From Calditrichota bacterium (GTDB lineage Bacteria > Calditrichota > Calditrichia > RBG-13-44-9): 20,197 nucleotides of DNA. Made by a program: the position numbers and the translations under genes. Shown here piece after piece: positions 8,380 to 15,679 of this stretch; the first letter of the stretch is position 1; each line of letters starts with the position of its first letter. Under the pieces are notes generated by a model that had not been told where the DNA came from, ran no database searches, and was given only the letters and a program-made list of their open reading frames with translations. The stretch lies in assembly GCA_016934605.1 (NCBI GenBank), contig JAFGSO010000105.1, positions 1 to 20,197 of the forward strand. Direction: 5' to 3'.

Positions 8380-8865
8380 TTATAAGAAAACTTTCCAGAT
8401 GAAGCTGCCGATCATGATGCATCCTACCATAATCTTGAACAAACTTCCGGCAATAAAACCGACAAAGGTTCCCCATCCTGCCCGGAATGCATGCCGATGT
8501 GTTTTTCCGGACAAAAGTTCTCCGGCAAAAGCACCGATAAACGGTCCGAGCAGTATTCCGAGGAAACCCAGGAAAATAATTCCGACAATACCACCCAGTA
8601 TTGATCCCCACACCCCGGCAGCGGAAGCCCCGTATTTTCTGGCTCCAATGGCCCCTGCATAGTAATCCAGTAAGACCATTAATAAGGTTACGGCGCCCCA
8701 CAAAAGCATGAAATTTGCACCAAAGTGAGTCCAGTCTGTAGCAAAACCATATATAAAAAAAGCAAGATAAATGAGGGGAATCCCCGGCAGCATTGGAAGA
8801 AAAGTTCCGGCAAGCCCAACAATCATTATTGTGAAAACAACAATAAGAAGTATCACTGAAGACAT
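8380..8865 (-). CDS. DUF456 family membrane protein
   Basis: This is a 161-residue, very hydrophobic protein with about four or five membrane segments. It has the DUF456 hallmarks: an N-terminal helix, an LPMLPGIPLIYLAFFIYG segment, and glycine-rich stretches (GSILGGIVGIIFLGFLGILLGPFIGAFAGELL) resembling glycine-zipper helices. The reading frame is open further upstream to 9027, but that part overlaps trmH. AAAGGA (8876-8871) supports the ATG at 8865, although an adjacent ATG at 8868 is possible. It follows trmH by 28 bp and is probably cotranscribed. Biochemical function of the family is unknown. Confidence 0.85.
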   Translation of the reverse strand: MSSVILLIVVFTIMIVGLAGTFLPMLPGIPLIYLAFFIYGFATDWTHFGANFMLLWGAVTLLMVLLDYYAGAIGARKYGASAAGVWGSILGGIVGIIFLGFLGILLGPFIGAFAGELLSGKTHRHAFRAGWGTFVGFIAGSLFKIMVGCIMIGSFIWKVFL

Positions 8866-8893
8866 CATAATCCTTTCCACTGATAAATTATAT

Positions 8894-9478
8894 TTATAAT
8901 TCAGGATCAGTCCATTTACGAAAATGCCTGTCAAACCAGTTTTTATCACATACCTGCTTATATTTGCCTGCTCCTTGCCTTTGTCTGAATGCTTCATAAA
9001 GAATGACCGCTGTGGCCACCGATACATTCAAACTCTCCACCATACCGACCATCGGAATATAGATGGTCTGATCCGCTATCTTCAATCCGGCCTTTGAAAC
9101 ACCGCGGTGTTCATTTCCCATAATGATAGCGGAAGGATGCCTCCAATCAATCTCATAAATGCTCTTTGAAGAAGGCTCTGTACAGGCAGCATATATTCTC
9201 ATATTCAGAGAGTGGAGGAACTTTTGAAGATCGGTATGGCTCTTATAGCGATGGAATTCCAGCCACTTTTTAGCAGATGCCGAAGACTTCCGTCCCAAGC
9301 GGGGAAATGGTTCGTTTGTATATAAAAGATAAACGTCGGAGACACCCACAGCATCGCAGGAGCGGCAGATAGCACTCACATTGTGGGGATCATGTATGTT
9401 TTCACAAACAACCGTCAGATCGGTCTGCCTGGCCTGCAACACTTTTTTGATTTTGGCCAATCTTTTTTCAGTAGGCAT
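8894..9478 (-). CDS. trmH: TrmH-type tRNA (guanosine-2'-O-)-methyltransferase (SPOUT)
   Basis: This 194-residue SPOUT methyltransferase most resembles TrmH, which methylates the ribose of G18 in the tRNA D-loop. Motif 1 is ENIHDPHNVSAICRSCDAVGV (N33, candidate catalytic R39). Motif 2 is IIMGNEHRGV (GNEHRG, 121-126). Motif 3 is IPMVGMVESLNVSVATA (141-157), which forms the SAM-binding trefoil knot. A basic C-terminal extension fits tRNA binding. The Shine-Dalgarno is weak and distant (AGG about 13 bases upstream). It is divergent from the outer-membrane gene. An rRNA 2'-O-methyltransferase such as RlmB is less likely because the N-terminal substrate domain is absent. Confidence 0.9.
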   Translation of the reverse strand: MPTEKRLAKIKKVLQARQTDLTVVCENIHDPHNVSAICRSCDAVGVSDVYLLYTNEPFPRLGRKSSASAKKWLEFHRYKSHTDLQKFLHSLNMRIYAACTEPSSKSIYEIDWRHPSAIIMGNEHRGVSKAGLKIADQTIYIPMVGMVESLNVSVATAVILYEAFRQRQGAGKYKQVCDKNWFDRHFRKWTDPEL

Positions 9479-9499
9479 GAAGCAGAAATTACCTGAAAT

Positions 9500-9526
9500 T
9501 TACATTGAATTTTATTTTAAATGTAA
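9500..9526. promoter_or_regulatory. inverted repeat in the trmH / outer-membrane gene divergent region
   Basis: TTACATT (9500-9506) and AATGTAA (9520-9526) form a perfect 7-bp dyad with a 13-base AT-rich centre, just upstream of trmH. The rest of the 220-bp divergent region is AT-rich, with no promoter I can call confidently. It could be an operator or a chance AT-rich palindrome. Confidence 0.25.
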
Positions 9527-9698
9527 TCCATGAAACCGTATAATTTAAATTAAAATTTGCAAAGACCGATAATTTACAATAACGATAAAAATGTTTAAGT
9601 GAACTACCGGATTTTCTGGTGATTTTAATACTTGATTTTTTCAGAATAAATATGTTATTTAGTCTCAAATCATATCACTTAAGTAAAGGAGCCGTTCT

Positions 9699-11000
9699 AT
9701 GAAAGAAGTTTTCAGAATTATTATGCTCACCTTGTTCATAATATCCGTGGCTCATACTCAGGGCTTCAGGGATATTTATACCTATCCCGAACAGAGCCAG
9801 ATGGCCGGCGGTCTGGGCATCACCTGGATTGATGACCAGCCATATACTACAATAACGCTGGCTCCTGAATTTGCACTGGGTAAAGTAGGCATTGGAATTT
9901 TCCTGCAATTCCTCATGGACAATCAGAACAATTTCAAGCTTCGGGAAGATGAATTCAAAGATGGAGCGGGAATTTTACGTGCTATCCGGTATGTCCGCTA
10001 CGGCCACAAATATGATCCGTTCTACGCCAGAGCAGGAACTCTGGAAATGGCATCCCTGGCAAATGGATTTCTCATGTGGAATTATACCAATGCTTCGAAT
10101 TATGATAAGCGTAAATGGGGCCTTGCTTTTGATATTGATTTCGGTAAATTCGGGTTTGAATCGGTCACCAGCAACCTGGTCAATTTTGAGATAGCGGGAG
10201 GTAATTTATACTTCCGACCGGTAAGATTTTTAAATCCGGACATTCCTATTTTGAAAAATCTGCGGCTTTACGCCACTTATGTTTATGAAAATAAGTATCC
10301 GTCCTGGAAGGAACGGGGTGAGACAGAAAATATTGAAGCGTACGGCGTAGGAACGGATCTGATATTTCTGGATACACCACTCCTCAAATCGGGAGTATAT
10401 TACGATTACGGACAACTGCGCAATTTTGGTCATGGACAGGCGACCGGTATTAACGCGGTGGTACCGGAAATTTTTGGACTGATGGCTTTGTCGGCAAAAT
10501 TTGAGAAGAGGTGGCTCGGCAAACAGTTTATAGCGAATTTTTTCGGACCTTTCTATGATCTTGACCGCGAACTCAATCCCTTCGAATATCCTGAAAGCAA
10601 AATTAATCTGCTCCAGAGTGCTGAGGAACATGAAGGATATTTCGGAGAGCTTGCGGGACATATCATCAACCGGATAACTCTAAGAGGAAATTACCAACGT
10701 CTGAACGGTGTAAAAGGCAGTGGCATTATTCATGTGGAGGCTCTCGCTCCCAACCTCGTCCCAAAGTTTGAATTGCGCGGTTGGTACGATAAGCGAGGAA
10801 TTGAAACGTTTAAAGATTTTCGGACGCTGGATAACCGTTCGTTGCTGGCCGCCCAAGTTGGTTACCGCCTGAATTTTTTCCTGGTCGTCTCGACTACCTA
10901 TTACTGGTACTGGGTAAAAGAAGTAAATGAGAGCGGCGAAACGGTATACCGCCCACTGGAAAGGGTTGAACCACGGTTATCGTTCAGCTTTCAATTTTAA
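9699..11000 (+). CDS. putative outer-membrane beta-barrel protein, unrecognised family
   Basis: The 433-residue product begins with a Sec signal peptide (hydrophobic LTLFIISVAHT, likely cleaved near residue 20). The mature chain alternates short amphipathic strands rich in Tyr, Phe, Trp and Gly with turns. It ends in SFSFQF, a terminal Phe with alternating aromatics typical of the outer-membrane assembly signal. Conspicuous segments include the YARAGTLEMASLANGFLMWN stretch and repeated KFGFE/KVGIG strand patterns. AAGGAG (9686-9691) lies seven bases before ATG. It is monocistronic, with its own terminator downstream. I do not recognise a named family. A channel or assembly/structural role is possible but not shown. 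Confidence 0.75.
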   Translation: MKEVFRIIMLTLFIISVAHTQGFRDIYTYPEQSQMAGGLGITWIDDQPYTTITLAPEFALGKVGIGIFLQFLMDNQNNFKLREDEFKDGAGILRAIRYVRYGHKYDPFYARAGTLEMASLANGFLMWNYTNASNYDKRKWGLAFDIDFGKFGFESVTSNLVNFEIAGGNLYFRPVRFLNPDIPILKNLRLYATYVYENKYPSWKERGETENIEAYGVGTDLIFLDTPLLKSGVYYDYGQLRNFGHGQATGINAVVPEIFGLMALSAKFEKRWLGKQFIANFFGPFYDLDRELNPFEYPESKINLLQSAEEHEGYFGELAGHIINRITLRGNYQRLNGVKGSGIIHVEALAPNLVPKFELRGWYDKRGIETFKDFRTLDNRSLLAAQVGYRLNFFLVVSTTYYWYWVKEVNESGETVYRPLERVEPRLSFSFQF

Positions 11001-11007
11001 AAAATAT

Positions 11008-11033
11008 CCCCGCCAGGCCGGCGGGGTTTTTAT
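11008..11033 (+). terminator. intrinsic terminator after the outer-membrane gene, abutting comF
   Basis: CCCCGCC (11008-11014) and GGCGGGG (11020-11026) form a perfect 7-bp GC stem with loop AGGCC, followed by TTTTTATTT. It begins seven bases after the outer-membrane gene stop. The comF ATG lies only 11 bases beyond the stem, so GGCGGGG is also the only purine-rich sequence near a ribosome-binding position for comF. Confidence 0.92.
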
Positions 11034-11037
11034 TTCT

Positions 11038-11772
11038 ATGAACCTACTTCTTTCATTAAATAAAACGGTTGAGGGAATCCTTCAACTGATTTATCCCCCG
11101 CTCTGCCTGGTCTGTCAGACAACCATAGAGCATCGAATTGAAGGTATGGATATTTGTCAGAATTGTCTCCAATCTTTAACCATAATTCCACCCGATTTTG
11201 CAACCGAAAACATTCTTAACCGTCTGGATCCCTGTTTTCTGGACAACCTGATTATCTGTTTTGCCTTCAATGATACGCTTCAGGTTCTTATACATCAGAT
11301 CAAATACGGGAAATTTCAGCGGCTTTCTGAGAGTCTGGCAAAATTTGCCTGCCTTGAATGTCAGAAAATGACACCTGCAGAAGAAATTGATTTAATTATA
11401 CCGGTGCCACTGCACCGAATCAGAGAAAAAGAGAGAGGATTTAATCAGAGTCTTGGTATATCAAGGGGATTTTTTGAGCCAATCCGGGACAGGATTCGAA
11501 CCGATTTACTGCTCCGCCTGAGAGAAACCAGAACACAAACGGAATTAAATCGTGATGAGCGGATTATAAATGTCAGAGAAGCTTTTGAGACTGTAAAACC
11601 GGCAGAATTGTATGACAGAAAGATTATGCTGGTGGATGATGTGGTAACTACAGGATCCACGCTGAATGAGTGCGCACGCGTATTAAAAAATGCAGGTGTG
11701 GTGAGTGTTGAAGCACTGGCACTCGCCACACCGGTCTTTGGTGAAAAGCAGGATCAGTTCACCCTGTCCTGA
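11038..11772 (+). CDS. comF: ComF family protein (zinc finger plus phosphoribosyltransferase domain)
   Basis: ComF proteins take part in DNA uptake during natural transformation, although many bacteria with the gene are not known to be competent. The 244-residue protein has an N-terminal four-Cys zinc site (C23, C26, C40, C43), the conserved PVPLHRIREKERGFNQ region (122-137), and a type I phosphoribosyltransferase PRPP loop, IMLVDDVVTTGST (196-208). The frame is open back to ATG 10927, but those codons overlap the outer-membrane gene and do not look like ComF, so ATG 11038 is chosen. Here an MNLL start precedes the usual IYPPLCLVC entry. It is convergent with the next gene (5 bp between stops). 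Confidence 0.88.
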   Translation: MNLLLSLNKTVEGILQLIYPPLCLVCQTTIEHRIEGMDICQNCLQSLTIIPPDFATENILNRLDPCFLDNLIICFAFNDTLQVLIHQIKYGKFQRLSESLAKFACLECQKMTPAEEIDLIIPVPLHRIREKERGFNQSLGISRGFFEPIRDRIRTDLLLRLRETRTQTELNRDERIINVREAFETVKPAELYDRKIMLVDDVVTTGSTLNECARVLKNAGVVSVEALALATPVFGEKQDQFTLS

Positions 11773-11777
11773 TTAAT

Positions 11778-12644
11778 TTACATCTCCTGTTCTATCATTT
11801 CCTGCAGGGAGATTTCAACAAACCCAGCCGGCGTTTTAAAAAGTTTGTCCGGGACTGTTTCTTCTGATATTTCTTTGACCTGCTCAATATCTATAGAAAA
11901 AGAGGAGCCCGTATACCTGCGTATTTCGAATCCCTTTTTCTCCGTAAAAAATTTATCCTCGGAATCCGGTTCCTGCCCCGAGTCAAAATCATCCCGAATA
12001 ATATTCATGATTCTGAGATAAGCATTTACCAGTTTCTGATTCTGATCAGTCAGCCAGATATGAGTATATTCACCTTCAGAATTTGTACCGACATAAAGTT
12101 CGCATTCATATCCAATGATTGTTGTTTTCTGATTTGCCGGCTCCATAGAAAAAAGATCTTCCTCTAGCGGTGTATCCATTACCATATCCTCCGGCGGTAA
12201 TTCCAACATTTGTTCAAGATTCTCATCTAATTCGTTCAAGGGAGCAGTCAGCACCGTCTTTTCATCCCAGCGAATAATTTTCATTGAATTTGATTTAAGG
12301 TCATAAATGATAGATTGGTTTTCTCCCTCATTCATTTCATCTACGCGGTATAGATATCCCTTGATATAGATTGTTGAATTTTCGGTCTCAACATAATCCT
12401 TTCCGCTGTTCTTTACGGCAATTTTTCTCAGTTCTTCCGGAGATTTAGCGAATAATTCTTTCATGGCTTCCCGGTATTCCGGGGATTGAAAATCTTCGAG
12501 CTCTCGCAGTGACGGAAATGCTTCTGCCATAAGCGAAAGATCTTCATAAACAATTTTGCCCTGAAAATCTTCAGCCGGTATCGTTCCGGAGATCATAAAG
12601 ACAATAAGCATTATGAAAAATTTGATTTTTGTAAGATGGTTCAT
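11778..12644 (-). CDS. secreted DUF4412-like protein of unknown function
   Basis: A 288-residue exported protein: the signal peptide runs to about residue 24 (hydrophobic FFIMLIVFMISG, then TIPA-EDF). The mature start, FQGKIVYED, and the following short-strand sequence (TIYIKGYLYRVDEM, QSIIYDLKSNSMKIIRWDEKTVL, YECELYVG) resemble the periplasmic DUF4412 domain. An N-terminal acidic helical insert (about 36-75) and a long acidic region near the C-terminus are additional. The Shine-Dalgarno is strong, AGGAGGA (12657-12651) six bases before ATG. It is the last gene of the minus-strand run, 90 bp after sfsA. Function is unknown and the family match is tentative. Confidence 0.6.
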   Translation of the reverse strand: MNHLTKIKFFIMLIVFMISGTIPAEDFQGKIVYEDLSLMAEAFPSLRELEDFQSPEYREAMKELFAKSPEELRKIAVKNSGKDYVETENSTIYIKGYLYRVDEMNEGENQSIIYDLKSNSMKIIRWDEKTVLTAPLNELDENLEQMLELPPEDMVMDTPLEEDLFSMEPANQKTTIIGYECELYVGTNSEGEYTHIWLTDQNQKLVNAYLRIMNIIRDDFDSGQEPDSEDKFFTEKKGFEIRRYTGSSFSIDIEQVKEISEETVPDKLFKTPAGFVEISLQEMIEQEM

Positions 12645-12734
12645 ATAAAATCCTCCTGTGATACTTTAGATCAGTAAATTTATCAAATGTAAGGGATTTT
12701 TCAATAGAAAGAATGAGATTTACACAGAAAAATA

Positions 12735-13430
12735 TTACAGGCAAACCGGGATTGATTTTGAAATCCAAATTCCTCGGGTAGAGATTTCTGCATCATAGCA
12801 CAAAATTTCCACACCATTCTCAACACTCAACCTCAACAATTTTCCATAATCAGGATCGATGTGATCTGCCGGACGAAAGCAGGTTGAATCTGTTCTCTGA
12901 ATGACAAAAAAAATGATTGCACGGTAACCCGACTTCTTCAATTTAACCAGTTCTTTTAAATGCTTTTGTCCTCTTAAGGTTACAGCATCGGGAAAAAACG
13001 CAATGCCATTTTCCACCAGAGTTACATTCTTAACCTCGATAAAACATTTCTGTGAATCTGACTCCAGTACCAGGTCTATGCGACTCTCATTACTGATTTT
13101 CACCTCCCTGCGAATCTGCTGATAACCATTTAACTCTCCAATCCTTCCCCTGATAATAGCTTCTTTCACCAGCAGATTGGGATGCTGGGTATTTATTCCA
13201 ATCCAGAGGTTATCGACACGAATAAGTTCCCATGTATATTTAAGCTTACGCGATGGAAAATCATGAAAAGTTACCATTACCGGGTTACCCGGAAAATAGC
13301 ATCCTCTCATGCTACCTGAATTTGGACAATGAGCTGTAACGGCTTCCCCTGAGTGGAGGTTGATATCGGCCAGAAATCTTTTATAGCGCCTAACTAACGT
13401 GCCGGGAATCAGTGGTGTGGTAAATTCCAT
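12735..13430 (-). CDS. sfsA: SfsA family protein (sugar fermentation stimulation)
   Basis: SfsA is a DNA-binding protein first linked to maltose utilisation in E. coli; its fold contains a restriction-endonuclease-like core. The 231-residue product has all hallmarks: a LVRRYKRFLADI opening, AHCPNSGSM (33-41), and RIDLVLES followed by CFIEVKNVTL, giving nuclease-type residues D119, E132 and K134. It also has FPDAVTLRGQKHL (146-158). The ATG at 13430 has no clear Shine-Dalgarno, unlike its neighbours. It lies 48 bp after the Nudix gene. Whether it acts as a nuclease or a regulator in this organism is unknown. Confidence 0.93.
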   Translation of the reverse strand: MEFTTPLIPGTLVRRYKRFLADINLHSGEAVTAHCPNSGSMRGCYFPGNPVMVTFHDFPSRKLKYTWELIRVDNLWIGINTQHPNLLVKEAIIRGRIGELNGYQQIRREVKISNESRIDLVLESDSQKCFIEVKNVTLVENGIAFFPDAVTLRGQKHLKELVKLKKSGYRAIIFFVIQRTDSTCFRPADHIDPDYGKLLRLSVENGVEILCYDAEISTRGIWISKSIPVCL

Positions 13431-13478
13431 TTCAGATTTTTCATACTCAGCTTGACTAAGGTATTTCCGTATGGGATT

Positions 13479-14141
13479 TTATTCTTGAAGCAAGGTTCTG
13501 GATCCGAGATTGAAGAGCTGATCTTCATCAATCATTTTCCGGTAAAGGTCACCCTCCGTTTTTTCAAGAATATTCAACTTAAGACAGCGGTTCAGGGTGT
13601 TGACACCTAAAGTTGGTGGAAATCCAATGTTTTCTAACAAATTAAAAAGCATTTTTACAGGAAATATTTCATCCAGCAATGCAATAATTTTTAGTCTTAC
13701 CGTGAGATGAAAACGCAACTCTTCTATCGCCCGATCAAAAACCTGCTTATGATCGAATGCCAGTTCCGGAAGATTGCTGAGGGAAAACCAGCGAATTCCG
13801 CCGGCATCATCTCCCGCAGTAACCTCCGGAAACGGGGGCGGTAACAGTACACAGTAAACATGACTGATAGTGCGGCCCCGCGGATCCCTTTCCGGATCAT
13901 CCGCGACCAGGATCGGAAAAAGCAATTCAGTATTCAGTGAGGTTTCTTCCTGAAGTTCACGCTGTGCTGCTTCATATGTTGTTTCATCCATCTGAATATA
14001 TCCACCGGGTAGTGCCCAGTGGTTTACGAACGGGGGATGCTTCCGGTTGATCAGAAGCAGTTGCAATTCATCATCATAATACCGTAATACCACAATATCT
14101 ACCGTCACCATAGGACGGGGATACTCATATTGATAAACCAT
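13479..14141 (-). CDS. Nudix hydrolase-like protein with winged-helix domain (NrtR-type)
   Basis: The 220-residue protein joins an N-terminal Nudix domain (about 8-145) to a C-terminal helical/winged-helix part (about 150-220). This is the layout of NrtR-type regulators and related ADP-ribose pyrophosphatases. The Nudix box GYIQMDETTYEAAQRELQEET keeps the metal-binding REL-x-EE core, so hydrolytic activity is possible. WFSLSNLPELAFDHKQVFDRAIEELR (about 117-142) is typical of the NrtR/COG4111 group. NrtR proteins control NAD and sugar metabolism genes in response to ADP-ribose. No NAD gene is adjacent. The leader holds three complementary half-sites (14160-14208), which may be its operator. 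Confidence 0.8.
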   Translation of the reverse strand: MVYQYEYPRPMVTVDIVVLRYYDDELQLLLINRKHPPFVNHWALPGGYIQMDETTYEAAQRELQEETSLNTELLFPILVADDPERDPRGRTISHVYCVLLPPPFPEVTAGDDAGGIRWFSLSNLPELAFDHKQVFDRAIEELRFHLTVRLKIIALLDEIFPVKMLFNLLENIGFPPTLGVNTLNRCLKLNILEKTEGDLYRKMIDEDQLFNLGSRTLLQE

Positions 14142-14159
14142 GATCTTATTTCTCTTTTA

Positions 14160-14208
14160 GTCTGATCTGAATGCTGAAGAAAAATATCAGACCAACAGAG
14201 GAGTCTGA
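14160..14208. promoter_or_regulatory. three complementary half-sites upstream of the Nudix gene
   Basis: GTCTGAT (14160-14166), ATCAGAC (14186-14192) and GTCTGA (14203-14208) are alternately complementary. Read on the minus strand, the first pair (14208-14203 with 14192-14187) makes a 6-bp stem followed by ATATTTTTCTT, a weak terminator-like structure for the HtrA genes. The second pair (14192-14186 with 14166-14160) makes a perfect 7-bp stem that excludes the first. Possible roles are an operator for the adjacent regulator or an attenuator-like switch. Confidence 0.4.
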
Positions 14209-14232
14209 CATTTGTAAACAAGTTTAAAGAAC

Positions 14233-15639
14233 CTATTTTTCCAGATCGATAAAAACAAATCTGGATTGCCGGTAGGACAAAACTTTAAGCATAAAAATTT
14301 TCTGTTTCTTTTCTAATAATTTCTCTATTTTCGTTCCGGCGTCATCCAGACCGGAAACCGGATTTTCATTAATTTCCTGGATGATATCACCAGTTTCCAA
14401 TCCGCCAATGCCTGCGGGGGATGCTCTGTCTACCTGGTAAACAAATACACCCGGCGTATTTAGAGGAAGATCTTCCTGATAGAGAATATCCCGGGTGAGT
14501 TCTCTCATTTCAAATCCCAGTTCAGGAACAGGATAACTTTCTGCCCGTCCGATAGCTTTCGGCGCAGCAGTCAGTTTTACTTTCCGGGGTAAGATTTTTC
14601 CATTTCTGAAAATTGTTAAATCTACCACTGTCCCTGGTTTTTCAGTCAGAATTATATTGCGGAGTTCTGCTGTTTCATTGTCTTCAACCACTTTAAGTAT
14701 GGAATCGTTCACAGAAAGTATCACATCTCCGGTATGAAGACCTGCCTCAGCTGCCGGAGATTCGGCAAATACCCGGTCAATCACAACACCACCCTCCTGA
14801 GGAACTTTCCAGTAGTTTTTAAGCTCTTTGGTTAATGCCTGCATCTGTATTCCCAGCCAGGATTTCTGGGCAACCTGATTATCCTCAATGTCAGGTGGAT
14901 CAGCAATCAATTCCACAAACCATTCCGATGGAGCAATTTCCAGATAGTTTTTATGAAAATCATCAAAATCTCCGGGTCTGGCAGAAGAAAAATCAAAACT
15001 CTGATTGATCGTCACTCCCAATGCTTCTCCATTAACATTTGTTACCAGGCCGCCGGCACTGAGGGCCGGCAAATAGTTGTTTATCAGAAACTTCCGCCGG
15101 GGAGATTCAAGGACGGCATTAACAAGGTGTGATGTAAATAAGGGAGAATAATTATAAGACGGTCCCAGCAGTTCCAAAACGAATAGAGTATCACCAATCT
15201 GTACTGATTCTGTTTTCCGGAATGTGACAAAAGGAAATGAATCTGTCTGGTTTTCTTTCTCGATCCGAATAAATGCGACCTTAGCCTGGTCGTCTTTACC
15301 CAAGAAGGTAGCAGAATGTTCATTATTGTCGGAGAGTGTGACTTTGAAATCCGATGGTAAGCCCGATGGCAGGGAACCAGTTGAGGATACCAGATCCATT
15401 GAAACCGGATAGACGTCGTTACTTACCATTACCAGACCGGTGGGATCAACCAATATCCCAATTCGATATTGCTTGATTTTGTCAAAAGATCCTATCCTGG
15501 CATCACTGGCGATGTTCTGATAAAAACTGACCAGACAAATTTTATCTCGATTTTTCTGAAATATTTTATGAGCACCGGACATAATTTCTGATGGTATGAA
15601 GCCGAGAAACAATATTAAAAAAAGTTGTAAGAATTTCAT
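14233..15639 (-). CDS. HtrA/Do-like protein with degenerate catalytic triad (pseudoprotease)
   Basis: A 468-residue exported protein (signal peptide about 1-20) with the HtrA plan: a trypsin-like domain (about 30-225), PDZ1 (about 260-358; SWLGIQMQAL, SPAAEAGLHTGDVILSVN) and PDZ2 (about 372-465; SPAGIGGLETGDIIQEIN). Compared with the adjacent HtrA, TNHHV becomes VSNDV (catalytic His to D75) and TDVAV becomes AKVAF (Asp to K120). GNSGGPL becomes ALSAGGLV (S194 kept, oxyanion loop altered). Proteolysis is therefore unlikely. The reading frame is intact and both PDZ domains are well kept, which argues for a conserved non-enzymatic job. It starts 40 bp after the HtrA gene. Confidence 0.85.
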   Translation of the reverse strand: MKFLQLFLILFLGFIPSEIMSGAHKIFQKNRDKICLVSFYQNIASDARIGSFDKIKQYRIGILVDPTGLVMVSNDVYPVSMDLVSSTGSLPSGLPSDFKVTLSDNNEHSATFLGKDDQAKVAFIRIEKENQTDSFPFVTFRKTESVQIGDTLFVLELLGPSYNYSPLFTSHLVNAVLESPRRKFLINNYLPALSAGGLVTNVNGEALGVTINQSFDFSSARPGDFDDFHKNYLEIAPSEWFVELIADPPDIEDNQVAQKSWLGIQMQALTKELKNYWKVPQEGGVVIDRVFAESPAAEAGLHTGDVILSVNDSILKVVEDNETAELRNIILTEKPGTVVDLTIFRNGKILPRKVKLTAAPKAIGRAESYPVPELGFEMRELTRDILYQEDLPLNTPGVFVYQVDRASPAGIGGLETGDIIQEINENPVSGLDDAGTKIEKLLEKKQKIFMLKVLSYRQSRFVFIDLEK

Positions 15640-15679
15640 TTTCCGCTATCCTGAATAAATAATTCCTTAAATTGTCCCT

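Noticed and set aside
8330..8662. plus-strand frame opposite the DUF456 gene
   Set aside because: It starts inside the rex terminator, is proline/lysine-rich shadow sequence, and the DUF456 gene on the other strand is a clear family member.
8866..9027. 54-residue N-terminal extension of the DUF456 protein
   Set aside because: The extension is the antisense-frame reading of trmH, and a Shine-Dalgarno precedes the internal ATG at 8865.
10927..11037. 37-residue N-terminal extension of ComF
   Set aside because: It overlaps the outer-membrane gene in another frame, crosses its terminator, and does not resemble ComF.
11124..11134. GTCTGTCAGAC palindrome similar to the Nudix leader half-sites
   Set aside because: It lies inside the conserved zinc-site codons of comF and is explained by coding sequence.
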